Assembly: GCA_030998225.1 (NCBI GenBank)
Contig: JAPYXD010000403.1
Coordinates: 6,324,001 to 6,388,000 of the forward strand
Direction: 5' to 3'
Source: Diplolepis rosae
Taxonomy: Eukaryota > Arthropoda > Insecta > Hymenoptera > Diplolepididae
Length of the DNA stretch: 64,000 bases
Shown here: positions 11,147 through 21,960 of the stretch, piece after piece
Position numbering within the stretch: the first letter of the stretch is position 1
Layout: each line of letters begins with the position of its first letter
Notes under the pieces: model-generated
Told to the model about the DNA's origin: nothing
Databases searched by the model: none
The model's input: the letters and a program-made list of their open reading frames with translations, nothing else
Program-made: the position numbers and the translations under genes

Positions 11147-11819
11147 TTAAGGTAGTTGATCCATAAAAATTAGACCTCAGGCAAAAATAGATAATTTTGC
11201 TTTCAAGAATAGCAATATTATTATTAAAGGGCTATTTTGGAAGAGAAAAGATTAATTTCCATGAAAAAAAATTGAAATACAGAAAAATAATTTTATTAAT
11301 AAATTTTATTTTTGCCCCAACATTTTTCTAATCGCTTCTTACCAAATTTTAAAAAAATTTGCGATTTGAATAAATTACAAATCACTTTTCAAGAAAAAGA
11401 TTCCCTACAACTTTACCATTTCCAATTTTTGAAAATGAATAAATTATTATCAAATTCAGCAATTTGTTTATAAAATTTTCGTTTTGGAAAATGTTCTTTT
11501 AATGGTTTCAGCCATTAAAGAATTTATTTTTAAAAATCAGAAACAATGAAGTTGTGGGAAATCTTTTCTCTGAAGAAATGATTCATGATTTATTAAAATC
11601 GCATAATTTTTTAAAATTTGGTAAGAAGCGATAAGAAAAAAAGTTGGGTAAAAAATAAAATTTATTAATAAAATTATTTTTCTGTGTTTCAAATTTTTTT
11701 CTTGTAAAATAATCTTTTCTCTTTCAAAATAGCCCTTCAATAATAATATTGCTATTCTCGAAAGCAAAATTATCTATTTTTGCCTGAGGTCTAATTTTCG
11801 TGGATGAAAACTACCTTAA
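11147..11819. mobile_element. Palindromic MITE, TTAAGGTAGTT ends
   Basis: A 673-bp element whose two halves are near-perfect inverted copies from the ends (TTAAGGTAGTTGATCC and AACTACCTTAA) to a short centre near 11490. It has no coding capacity. The transcript would fold into a very long hairpin. Shared ends with 6211-7243 and a lone right end near 14356-14366 define a family. Because TTAA is part of the end sequence, a TTAA target duplication (piggyBac-like) is possible but not proven. Confidence 0.7.
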
Positions 11820-13485
11820 ACTCGCATGTCAACACAAGTACGCGTTCATTCTAATACATAATATGAACATAGTACCAACTTTTCAAATATGGATTAAAGA
11901 TAAAAACTAAATTATACCGGTCAACACTAACTATTCCACGGCATTTTTATAGCCATTTCCGATGGATTTGGTACACTGAGGGACTTTTTGCTAGAGTAAA
12001 TCATAAAAATAAATTTTATTGTAGTATAATATTGTTTCAAAATAAGGCAAACAAGGAGTGGTGGCTGGAGGAGAAACAAAATGTCCCGATAAATGAGGTT
12101 GTGAGATCCCGATAAGTGAAGATCCCGTTGCGAAGCTAATTTTAAATTGTGTTTATACATTTTATTCGAAACACTGAAAGAATCTTTTTAAATCTTCGAG
12201 CAAAGAATATATGAATCTGAAAACCACTATTTGAAAAATTACTCACTCCGCCAATAGTTTTGACCTTCAAAAGTGACTGCTCCGCATTAAGAATTCTTGT
12301 ATCTTTTTCTAACGCGTGCAAAACAAAAGGAAGATAGAGGAGCTTTGGCACTGAGAAGAGGGGAGGTTTCAACTAGTACGTGGAACAAATTCCATTTAGT
12401 GAAATTTTCTGTAGCTATGTAACTTTCGCTACAATAACAAAAAGAAAATTAATTTTGAGTAGGGTATAAAAACGAAGCAAAATTAAGGGTTAGCAAGTAT
12501 AAAATAAAATGTAAATAATGATAATCCCTATATATAAACATGAAAACTACTTGAGAAATCAACGCTTTACAAGTTATTGAATAAAAATCGGTTTTTTCAT
12601 GTTTAAAAATTTTTTTTAAGGGGGATATCTTTATTCCCATTCGACGCGCATTTTTGAGGGCTACAAATTCCCCATTTACTCGAATTCGAAACAAATTGCC
12701 CCGAGAGAAAATGAGAAAAAACTGGTTTTTAAATGCTCTCACCCCTTTTTCACCCTAAAGTGGCGACATAAGGCCCCTTGAACCCATGAGTGAAAATGTA
12801 ACTGAGAGTTGAAGATTCAAAAAATTTTCTATGATTCCATGCAAAAAATGCATAGTTTCCCCGGAATTCGTTTTTGAATATTCAACCCCTCGTAGGGGTG
12901 GAAAAATGATAAAATCGAGCATTGTGCCTCAGAACAAAAATGTAGAGAATAATTATTCTTACATTTCGTAGATTCAAACTGTAGCCGTAAAGTGCATCCT
13001 TATTTATTTATGAATTTTTAAATAAAAATTCAATATTTCAACATTTTTGTCAAAGGTGGAGAAATTTCTTTAGGAGGAATATTGCTATGCACTATCGGCG
13101 CGCCTTTCTGAAATTTACAACTTTTGTTTTGACTTCAAAATTTTACGATTTTTTCGAGAATATTTATTTCGAAACAAGTGATTTTACCCAAATTCACCCC
13201 CTTTTTTAACCCCCTAAATGAATCCCCCACGCAAAAAAAGTGTGAAACAAAAATGAAGTCAGGATCTTTGGGAGTAAAAAGTCTCACAGCAGCGAAAGTG
13301 TAGGGGTTACTAGCAACAATCCACGCTTCATCCCCTAAAAGTTCTCCTAACCCCTAGAATATGACAACTCAGTTTTCGTCTTAGAATGACCCACAGAATC
13401 TTCTGTCAAAAATTCAGCTGCCTTGTAATTTTTTCGTTTATCCGTATTTTTTTGATGAGATTGACTGTACTAATCTGCAAAAGTC
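11820..13485. other. AT-rich DNA with scattered CCCC/GGGG motifs
   Basis: From about 12590 to 13400 the sequence repeatedly contains AACCCCT, GGGGTTG-like and ACCCCTTTTT motifs, typical of an old dispersed repeat of unknown type. No conserved protein is seen. The 97-aa minus frame at 12449-12742 has no recognisable domain. Confidence 0.4.
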
Positions 13486-13489
13486 ATCT

Positions 13490-13960
13490 CCAGTGTCACA
13501 TGTGACAAAGGAACTGAAAAGTATCTTTTGAGAAGCTGTGAAAAAAGCGAAAATATAAAAATAGTATTCAATCATGGGGAAGATCAACTCAATGATGATA
13601 TTTTCTACATGAAGTGGGAAACTCATGCTGAACAACGAATCGAACAAACGAAAACCAATCACTGTCTGACTAACGACAAAGAAGAAAATTCGCTGCAGCA
13701 TGGAAGAAGCTATCAAATTATTCGAGGGAGAATTTGAAAAATTTCTTGCGCATGAATTTCGTATTTTTCACCAAAAAACGGCTTTAAAAATTTGGTATCT
13801 AATTTATCGGATGAAGAGATTGTTATTCTCATGGATTTTAGCGAAAACTATTCATGCAAATACAGCACTGAAGTCCAGTCAGTTCATTTCGGCGCTAATA
13901 GATCCTAATATACTAAGGACCATCTGCATATTTACGTCATGGTTGATGTTTCTCAATACT
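13490..13960 (+). pseudogene. Decayed transposon-type protein with a DFSENY motif
   Basis: Two frames with a shift between them read IFYMKWETHAEQR, HEFRIFHQKTALK, then EIVILMDFSENYS, ending STEVQSVHFG. This resembles a family of uncharacterised, transposon-associated proteins repeated in insect genomes that contain a (D)FAENY motif followed by a Q..HW-like stretch. That recognition is from memory. Cysteine-rich parts and the rest of the family domain are absent, and a frameshift and stop disable it. Confidence 0.45.
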
Positions 13961-14089
13961 TTTTATATTTTTTAATGAAAAATCATGAAAAATTGAACGA
14001 CTCGTATATCTCGGAAAGTTATTTCGAAATAAACGCCAGAAAACAAGAATAAAAAGGAAGTGGAATCCATATTTCCGCTCAGCTGACGA

Positions 14090-14224
14090 TAAAACTATTG
14101 TTGTCATCTCGTCGGGTGAGTCCGTGATTGGATCCCGAGTGATTGGCGCAGCGCGATGATTGCCGAAGTTCACCGAAAGAAATACTCCGAGAATCAAATA
14201 AAGATTTAAATTAATGGAAAACAT
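14090..14224 (-). CDS. Possible signal-peptide exon
   Basis: From ATG at 14224 the frame reads MFSINLNLYLILGVFLS, a plausible signal peptide, then a GC-richer segment NHRAAPITRDPITDSPDEM that stands out from the AT-rich flanks. A GTGAAC donor follows directly after the hydrophobic part. No downstream exon could be joined, so this is weak; it may be chance or a remnant. Confidence 0.2.
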
Positions 14225-14236
14225 CTTTTTTTCCAA

Positions 14237-15220
14237 TCGTTATAGGTATTAATAGTAAATTATAACGGAAACAAATTTTCCGCACAATGTTCGGAATTTA
14301 CAACGCGCATGAAACATTTTCGAAAAATTGTTATAGTTGCTCATTTGATCGCTACCGGACTACCTTAAAGACGTTTTGAATCGTATTGTGTTTTTTCTCG
14401 GTTTTACGATTTGATAATACGATATTGCTAATTGGTCTTTCCATTTAGTTATTAAATAAAGTCATTTGGCGAAACTGATGGTTTCGCTATGTAAAATCTG
14501 CATTTAGAAAAATAAATTTGTTTTTTTACGGTTGGGAAACGATTTCACCAACAACAGCAGGGTTTTTCAAAGTAAAACTCGTAAGAAAATGGGGCATCTC
14601 AGGCTGTCGGTAATGTAACTAATAATAATCGAAGTGTCGTTGCAATGATTTTGATAGGTCTGCGGTCTACGTTCTGGCCTACGGACCACGAGTGCGCTAT
14701 TTCGAACCCAGGTTGGAGCAGAATTATTTTCAGATTCCTTCAACTTTACTACATAAAAGTTTAAATTGCCTAATATAATTACAAACACTTAAAGATTTTT
14801 AAATTCTTTAAATATTTGAATTCATTTGCGATATAAGAGTTTGAACTTGTCTACGAGGACACCTGTCGACAACGTATCCTATCTGATACGCGACTAGTGA
14901 TCCTCTGATAATGTAGGCAGTGACAAAAATTTCAAACTCAACTAATTAATTTGAAATAATTACTAACATTGTTTGATAATTGTGCATGATAATAAAAGTC
15001 TAAATGATTTCTCCATTCACACTGGTTGTCAATGATAAGTAGAAAAATAAATGTAGAAATGTGAAATGACAAGAGGGAAGAAGGAGAAAAGGATCGATAA
15101 AAGAGAAAAGAAATTTTTTCTTTTTTTTTTGCGTCAGAAAAAGTCCTTTAAAAGAAAGGAAAAAGTGCGATAAAAAAAAGGCAAAATTCTGACAAATTCA
15201 TATGAAATTTTTGTATTCCA
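14237..15220. other. AT-rich DNA with a lone MITE end and a dispersed repeat
   Basis: A right end ACTACCTTAA of the palindromic MITE family lies at about 14356-14366. Bases 14880-14955 are repeated inverted at 53955-54035. A TTCGAACCC near 14703 resembles a B box on the other strand but has no A box in the right place. No gene is seen. Confidence 0.45.
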
Positions 15221-15224
15221 ATCA

Positions 15225-15456
15225 CAGAAAAAAGTCCGATAAATTACAGTAAAAATTCCGGAATCAAAACAGTGATATTTTACTGTTTTAAAAAAGTCTT
15301 AATTTTACATTCGAGTAGTAAATTGTTCCGATGGTACGTAAAGTCCGATGAAAAATAGGAAAATGTTCTATGAGGATTTTCTGGGGTTAAAATGCCATAA
15401 ATTATAGGAGTATTTCGCCTAAAAAAAGAAAGAAATAAAATATATTTTTCTCAGTG
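15225..15456. repeat. Short element with CACTGAGAAAAA-type ends
   Basis: It starts CACAGAAAAAAGTCCG and ends TATTTTTCTCAGTG. Inside, AAAAAGTCCGATAAA-like and ACAGTAAAATT-like motifs recur. It belongs to the same terminal-motif group as 19807-20794. Confidence 0.45.
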
Positions 15457-15655
15457 TAAAATTTATTAATTTTTTCTATTTCCTCTATCTATGATAATTG
15501 GCTATTGAATAAGTTCGGGAGATTTACTTATGAATTTGGCTGGAGGATCATCTATAATAAGCGTGAATAAAAAAGTGGCTAATTATATAGAAAATAATAT
15601 AATAAGAAGAAACTTTTTCAGGACTGTACAAACATGACACTATAATTTTTGATTA

Positions 15656-16066
15656 AATTTTCTGTGAAAAAAGGAACGCTTCCACTCCGCTGGGTATCGA
15701 GCCCAGGTCCTTTCGATAGCCGGCCGAATGCTCCACCATCTGAGCTACGGAGGTTCCACAACTTTTCTCACAGAATCTTGTTGATAAACGCCAATTTGAC
15801 GAAGGATATATCATGAACTATGTAACCAATTTGTTCTAAATTATTTCAGTCGATCATGTCGATCATTAGAAGAGTGTGTATCACTTTACGTGACAGCAGA
15901 ACTCTACCATATCGATCTTACAAACCTGCAATTCAGAACTAATTTAAAGTTTCGTAAGACTAGATGTAAATTTTTAATATAATTTTTGAAGAAATTTTCT
16001 GTGAAAAAAGGAACGCTTCCACTCCGCTCAGTATCGAGCCCAGGTCCTTTCGATTGCCGGTCTGTA
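15656..16066 (-). repeat. tRNA-Ala-like repeat in ~335-bp tandem units
   Basis: The segment TTTTCTGTGAAAAAAGGAAC leading into a tRNA-like sequence starts at about 15658 and again at about 15996, a period near 338. The first unit has a full tRNA-like copy (15754-15682, minus; A box TAGCTCAGATGGTGGAGC, anticodon GGC). The second is cut off after its 3' half. The ~240 bp between tRNA parts match the flank of the copy at 6983-7054, so both loci carry the same tandem-type unit. Confidence 0.65.
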
Positions 16067-16079
16067 AAACTTTATGTGC

Positions 16080-16640
16080 CTCACCCTGTATATACAGGAT
16101 GTCCCAGGACTCAAGGTACATATTAATATTTTTGAATTCAAAAAAAAAAATGGAATGAAAAATTCTAATACAAAAAATTTGTGAAGTGTATAATTACTGA
16201 GTAATTAGCAATTAAAATTGACCAATCATAAAAATGCGTTAGATAGACGACTGTTTATATGCTATCGCTGAAAGAGTGTGAGAATGCAAGTTCAGATCGT
16301 ATAATTTCTCCTCAGTTTATTTTTGTAAGAGGTATTGATTCTTTGGTGCAACTTCACACTTAAACGAGATTCGAAAATTAACAAGTATCTTTTTCGTAGC
16401 TTCCAAATTAGAAAACATTGCTGGCTGAGATAATTACCGTACTTAAAATTTATGCGTTTTTGAATTCTGTACAATCTTCCTAAATTCTTGGCATTTTCGC
16501 AGAATTCTTTTGAGTTCTTTAGAAATCCCTTTAACATTTTTGAATTACCTTGAACACTTTTGGATACATCTAATTATTTGGAATTTCAAGGTTTTTGAAT
16601 GCTGTGAATTCCTCCGAATTGTACTAATGTGCTAATGTTA
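16080..16640. other. AT-rich DNA with a CCCTGTATATACAGG palindrome
   Basis: At 16083-16110 a palindromic CACCCTGTATATACAGGATG resembles transposon ends (a similar CCCTGTATA end occurs near 32943 and 53832). The rest is unassigned; repeated GAATTC/TTTTTGAAT-like words occur near 16480-16620. Confidence 0.35.
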
Positions 16641-16649
16641 CAAAACCAA

Positions 16650-17302
16650 AATGGAACAAAGAGCAAATATAAAATTTTGTGTTAAACTTGAAAAAAAATT
16701 CGCTAAGACATACGAATTGATAAAAAAAGTTTATGGTGATGATTGTATGAGTTGTACTCAAGTTTATACGTGGTCGTGAGGATTTAAATGACGACCTAAG
16801 GCCAGGTCGTCCAGAAGTTAGTAATCGTGCTGAATTGGTGGGAAAAGTCCGTGAAATCATTGGTATCGATGCAAATTTTACTACGAGAATGTTGGCTGAG
16901 GAATTAAATACGAGTAAAAACACTATTTGGAGAATTATAACTGAAGATTTGGGTAAAAGAAAGGTCTGTGCACGTTTTGTTTCTCATCAGTTAAATGAAG
17001 ACCAAAAAAGTCAACGAATTTTTTATGAAAAAGCGTATTTCTCTCATCAACAACCTTCCGTATTCGCCTGATCTATCACCATGTGACTATTTTCTATTTC
17101 CAAAACTGAAAACCAAGATGAAAGGAGCATTTTATGATGATATCCAGGCCATTCAAGCAGCCGTAACCGAGGAGCTGAAGAACATTCCTATAAATGACAT
17201 AAAAAATTCTATGCATGCGCTGGTTGATCGTTCCAAACGTTGTATTGAGTCTAATGGAACCTACAAGGTGCGTTCCAAAATAAACGAGACTTTTTCAAAG
17301 TA
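16650..17302 (+). pseudogene. mariner transposase with internal deletion
   Basis: The N-terminus is recognisable (RANIKFCVKLEKKFAKTYEL), followed after a frameshift by the helix-turn-helix region (LAEELNTSKNTIWRIITEDL). The frame then jumps to the C-terminus, with YSPDLSPCDYFLFPKLK carrying the third Asp of the DD34D triad. The middle, with the first two catalytic Asp residues, is deleted, so it is inactive. Confidence 0.8.
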
Positions 17303-17439
17303 GCTATTTATAGTGGCGCTATCTTCTGATGGGAGTAGGATTTGGAAAGGTACATCCTTCACTGACGTTCTGTCAAAATTTCATGACCAACGGACAATTA
17401 GAAGCCGAGTTATTGCTTTATAAGGGACAGTGTGTTTAT

Positions 17440-17762
17440 AGCATCGGCCGAAAAATGTACTTCGGACAAAGAGCGAATATTAAGTTTTGTATGAAACTTG
17501 GTAACACTTTTACTGAAAGGTTTGAATTAATGAAACAAGTGTATGGTGACAATTGTTTATTCCGTGCCAGAGTCCATGAGTGGTTTAAACGATTCAAAGA
17601 AGGTCGTGAAGACATCAAGGACGACGAACATCCCGGTCAGGAAAGTTTCGTGATTACACCAAGTAATATTGAAATTGTGCGTGAATTTATAAAAAATGAG
17701 CCAAAATCTTCTTTGCGACACATGGCAATGGAATTAAACATGTCAAAAGATTCCGCTTTCCT
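17440..17762 (+). pseudogene. mariner transposase, N-terminal fragment
   Basis: Reads QRANIKFCMKLGNTFTERF, VHEWFKRFKEGRED and LRHMAMELNMSKDSAF: the N-terminal DNA-binding part of a mariner related to the copy just upstream. It stops abruptly at 17762, where an oppositely oriented mariner begins. Confidence 0.75.
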
Positions 17763-18480
17763 AGAAAGTTTGGTTTTTAGAGGCAAAGAACTTAATTAAA
17801 TCATTTTTGAAAGCCTTATTTGAATCGAATATTTTTCCATTCAAATGGTTTTGAAGTGAATGGAATAAATGATAATCGGGTGGTGCAAGGTCAGGACTAT
17901 ACGGTGGATGAGGCATCACTTCCCAGCCTAACTCCAATAATTTTTTGTGATTGACCAAAGATGTATGTGGTCTGGTGTTATCTTAATGCAAGATGACACC
18001 TTTACGTGTTGCCAGTTCTGGCCACGTTTCCTTGATTTCTTTGTCCAATTTCATTAGCTGGCGACAGTACACATTCGAAATGATAGTTTGGTTCCTTGGA
18101 AGCAGCTCAAAATAGACAATATCATTACACTTTTCATCGCGCGTTATGATTCTCTTTAAAAATGGATCGGTTTCGCTATGTTTTAGCAGTGAATCGCAAA
18201 TAGAAATTCGTTTGGTGAGTTGAATTTCGTTCAATTTGTGAGGAACCCAAATATCGAGCTTATTAACGTAACCAAGTTGATTTAAATGTCTTTCAACGCA
18301 TGTATGTGATATGTTAAGCTTCTCTGCGATTTCTCATGGCATACGACGCCGGTTATTTTCTACCTTTGATTTTATTTTGTTGTCGTTAACTTCAGTTGGG
18401 CGTTCAAAGCGTGGTGCATCTTTGAGGTCAAAATCTCCGGAACGAAAACGAGCATACCAATTATGGCACTGGCGTTCTGT
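17763..18480 (-). pseudogene. mariner transposase, second subfamily, C-terminus first
   Basis: On the minus strand it reads the helix-turn-helix region, [20 protein letters not shown], then after an in-frame loss [12 protein letters not shown] and ATRKGVILH. A TAA replaces the codon before DNTRPH, followed by [15 protein letters not shown] (third catalytic Asp). It is the same subfamily as the copy at 37332-38244. The segment between the first Asp and VYFELL is deleted. A sequence like this subfamily's terminal repeat occurs at 19594-19620, so its 5' end may have been displaced by the GC-rich insertion. Confidence 0.75.
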
Positions 18481-18487
18481 TAATTAT

Positions 18488-19360
18488 TTTGTGTCCTAAC
18501 GGGCCTCAGCGACGCAAGCGGGCGAAATATTCATACCGCCCGCTTCAACAGGCGAAAATGTCCATACCGCCCGCTTCAACGGGCAAAATGTTCATATCAC
18601 CTGACACTCGACTGCCCGCGGCTAACTACGCGCTCGCACGCAATGCGACTTTTTCCACCAATTTGGACACAAAACGTCGTGTGTACCTCGAGCGACACTC
18701 GCCACACAATCGCCACCATGCCGCCCTTGGTACAAAATCTACTATTATGTGCCTCCGGCGCATAAACGCGTTTTTATACTGCAGTTGAGAGTAGCGTAAT
18801 GTTGTGTATTACGATACAGAGGAACATAATGTAAAAATTGAACTGCGTATGCACCTATTACGATACAGCGGAGCATAATCTCCTTCTTATTCTTCTTCTT
18901 CTCCGTACAGCGTCGGCACCGTACTGACAAAGCCTTGTACATTTGAACTGAGCATGCTTCTATTACAATACGCTACTACTACACAAGATCGAGAAAATCA
19001 AAACGACCGGAAGTATTCGCGAAATGTCAAGTGAGATGGGCGATAATCACGGCAATTCCGACCTTTTCAGATTAGATTCGAGTGTACGCAGAAAAACTCG
19101 TAAATGCGCCGATGTCACATAAAATAGAATATGCGCCAATGCACACAATTCGGGTAATTACGAGACTCACTTAAAATGCTCGCAGGACTGATCGCGCCTC
19201 AGCTTCGTCTCGGCTTCGTCTCGGCTTTGCCTCAGCTACGCCTCGACTATGCCTCGACTATGCCTTGGCTTCGATCTCCTGCGAACATTGTCGCTCGTCG
19301 CGTAATAACCCTCATTATGCGCCTAGGCACATAATATACTATTTCACCATAAACATCATA
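18488..19360. repeat. GC-rich simple and tandem repeats
   Basis: Three near-copies of a ~32-bp unit containing CATACCGCCCGCTTCAAC lie at 18518-18600. Two copies of a unit with ATTACGATACAG.GGA.CATAAT are at 18805 and 18855. A GCTTCGTCTCG/GCCTCGACTATG array spans 19190-19275. The block interrupts mariner-derived sequence. No protein is supported. Confidence 0.5.
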
Positions 19361-19806
19361 CAACTTTTTCCGAGCTTGCACTGCGTTTTTACCTTTTCAA
19401 AAGTAATAAAGTAGAATGTGACGAAAATAACCGTCTGGAATCTCCATTTCAAATCAATGCAAAACAATAAATAAAACACAAAGTTTGAAACTTTTTTTTT
19501 ACTGAATAATCTATTAAACGTCAGCTGTCAAATACCATATACGGTCTGAAGTTTGAAAACGAGAAGAACGACTTCGAACGACTAAAGAAAAAAAGCGAAA
19601 TAACTTTGTTGTCAACCCAAAAGTAAAACGTGCAAAATTTTTAATGTATCCCTATGTATATTACTGCAATAGTATATTATGCACCAAGAGAGGAAAAGAG
19701 GAGTTTTTTATCTCACGCAATGTTTGTAGAACGAGTCAAGGTCAAGGGACGCCTTCGCCTTGACTCGTTTTGCAAACTTCATGCAAGACAAATACTGCTT
19801 CATTCC
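19361..19806. other. Unassigned DNA with a mariner-like terminal motif
   Basis: Bases 19594-19620 (GCGAAATAACTTTGTTGTCAA) resemble the right terminal repeat of the mariner at 37332-38316. An inverted pair around ACGAGTCAAGG occurs at 19731-19770. No gene is seen. Confidence 0.35.
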
Positions 19807-20794
19807 CACACGGAGAAAAATAGATAGTAAACCGCAATATCTTGATATTAGCAGATAATATATTTGCGATTTAACTATGGGACAGCCATCTAGATATTGA
19901 AACAGAGTATCTGTAGATATTAAAAAAAAGATGTTTTTTCGCAATATCTAAGATATTAAACTAAAGAACCCAATATGTTAATTTGAAATATCTCAGATGT
20001 TAAACTAAAATACATTAGATATCAGGTCATAGTATTTGAGATATTAAACTGTAATATCTGAGATAATTAAAGTCAATATTTATGTCAATGAATGCAATTG
20101 TCTAATAATTATCTAAAAATGCTGATTGAAAAATTGAAAGAAAAAAATGAAATTAAGAAAATATAACATGAAATAAATAATGATTGATTAAGGAATTCAA
20201 AATATTCTTATAAGCTCCTTTTTTTCTTAAATTCCTCGATCTAAGAGTTTTCGCAAGTCCATATTTGTTTGATTATTCTCGAAGTCAAGGCAACCTGTTG
20301 ATAAATGGAGATTATAAAAACGTTCAACATAATTGTAAACATTTGGAATCTATTACGAATTCCAGTAAGCAAATTCCGATTCGATGTTGAATTTAAAAAC
20401 GGTTACATAGAGAACGTGTTATTGAGAGGTTAGAAAATTCATTTCAAAGATTGAAGGTATAAAAATGACATACTTATATAGATAGATACTTACTGATTTC
20501 AGTACTAGTAATATGAAATTTTTTCAAAAATGACACTTAAAAACTTCATATAGATACAACATTATTAATTCAGTGTCGAAACCAAAAATCGCGCGACCGG
20601 AAAAGCTATGGGCGAGCGCGATAGACAAATTTCATATGAAATTTAAAGACTCTGATCACGTGACTTTTCCTCAGGCACGTGCACGCTACTGTTTATAACA
20701 TCTTAGATATTGAGGTTCAATATCTAATATTTAAAATTTTGAATATAAACTGTTATTGGCCATTAATATCTTGTAGTATCTATTTTTCTCAGTG
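19807..20794. mobile_element. Non-autonomous element with CACnGAGAAAAATAGATA ends
   Basis: The left end (ACGGAGAAAAATAGATAGTA) and right end (TATCTATTTTTCTCAGTG) are inverted copies. Both subterminal regions are dense in ATATCT/AGATAT words (for example ATATCTGAGATATTAAACT, repeated with changes from 19850 to 20070). No coding capacity is seen. Confidence 0.5.
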
Positions 20795-21185
20795 CAAGGT
20801 GCATATGTTGTTTTCATCAATAAATATTCAATATACGCTAGTTTTCGATTCCCTTTTAGCAAAGCACGTTCAGCGTTTTTCCCCCTGTTATGATTTGTTA
20901 CCCCTATAAAATTGTTTGGTTGTACGAACCAAATGGTTAAAAGAAAAATTTGGTTTGCCCGACAAAACTTTTTGCTAGCTGTATAGCAATCCAATTTTTT
21001 TGTTAAGCCGACCACAATTTTGAAGGCACAACTAAACAGTATTCTCAGGGTATGATTTTTATCTGCGTCTTACTACATAATCACCTTTACCTACATTATA
21101 CAAAAAATAAAAATAGATACGCAAAATAAAAGCACGTACGTATTCTTTACTCGAAAAATTTAATGTTGGCTTTGAGTATTTTAAT

Positions 21186-21420
21186 GTTCACTGAGAAAAA
21201 AATTTATCCAACAAAGTATTTTGTTAAAATAACAAAAATTTGATTGATTTGGCAAAAATTTTTGTTGGTACAACAATATAATTTTGTTGTGTAAATATCA
21301 ACGAAATGTTCATGTTGATTTGACAGAACTGTTTTTTCAATGTTGCTTAAATTAATGTTAAAATGATCCAGTGTCGTCAAAATAACTTAACATTAGATAT
21401 TTTATTTTGTTCTATTTAAA
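21186..21420. repeat. CACTGAGAAAAA-type repeat end with AACAAAATT words
   Basis: Starts CACTGAGAAAAAAATTTATC and is rich in repeated CAACAAA/TTTTGTT words. It looks like the left part of another member of the CACTGAG group; the right end is not clear. Confidence 0.35.
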
Positions 21421-21595
21421 GATTAATTAAATTGATTGATTCTAGATTTAAAATTTGTTTTTACTCAATGTATATTCATTTAAAAAATCTACAATATAAA
21501 AAATAAAATATTACAAAAAGGTACCATTTGATTTTTCTTCCAAGCATAGCTTAACATTCTTTTATTGACACTATGTGAACATGCACATACCCATG

Positions 21596-21604
21596 TATAT
21601 AAAG
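21596..21604 (+). promoter_or_regulatory. TATA box candidate for the protease-homologue gene
   Basis: TATATAAAG, about 360 bases upstream of the start codon at 21961. A CACTT initiator-like site follows about 25-30 bases downstream. Plausible core promoter; there may be a long leader. Confidence 0.4.
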
Positions 21605-21960
21605 TGTGTCAGACGATTGAGCAAGTCACTTATCAAAATTTTGACAATTCTATTGCAAATTAAAAGATTCGAGCGCTAATTAAAGCATTTATTGTAATCT
21701 CCATTTCGTAAGTCTCATCTGGTATAAATTTAGAAAAATTGCTGAAAAAACGGCATTTCAGGAATTTCAATCCCAAACGTGGCGCAAGCCCCAAAACTCT
21801 GACGATATAAAAACTTTCTGTTCCCGAATACAAATTTAGTGCATGAAAACTAGAAGGAATTATTCTTTATTATCAACCAACTGGACCCTTGCAGGCAAGA
21901 ATTTATAATTAGGAGGAGATTTTCTAATTGCAAACTTTAAGCTTTAGAAAGTCAGCGAAG

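Noticed and set aside
12449..12742. 97-codon minus-strand frame
   Set aside because: It is AT-driven and aromatic/Leu-rich without a domain, splice context or start context.
14690..14715. Inverted B-box-like TTCGAACCC
   Set aside because: No A box in the right place and no cloverleaf could be drawn.
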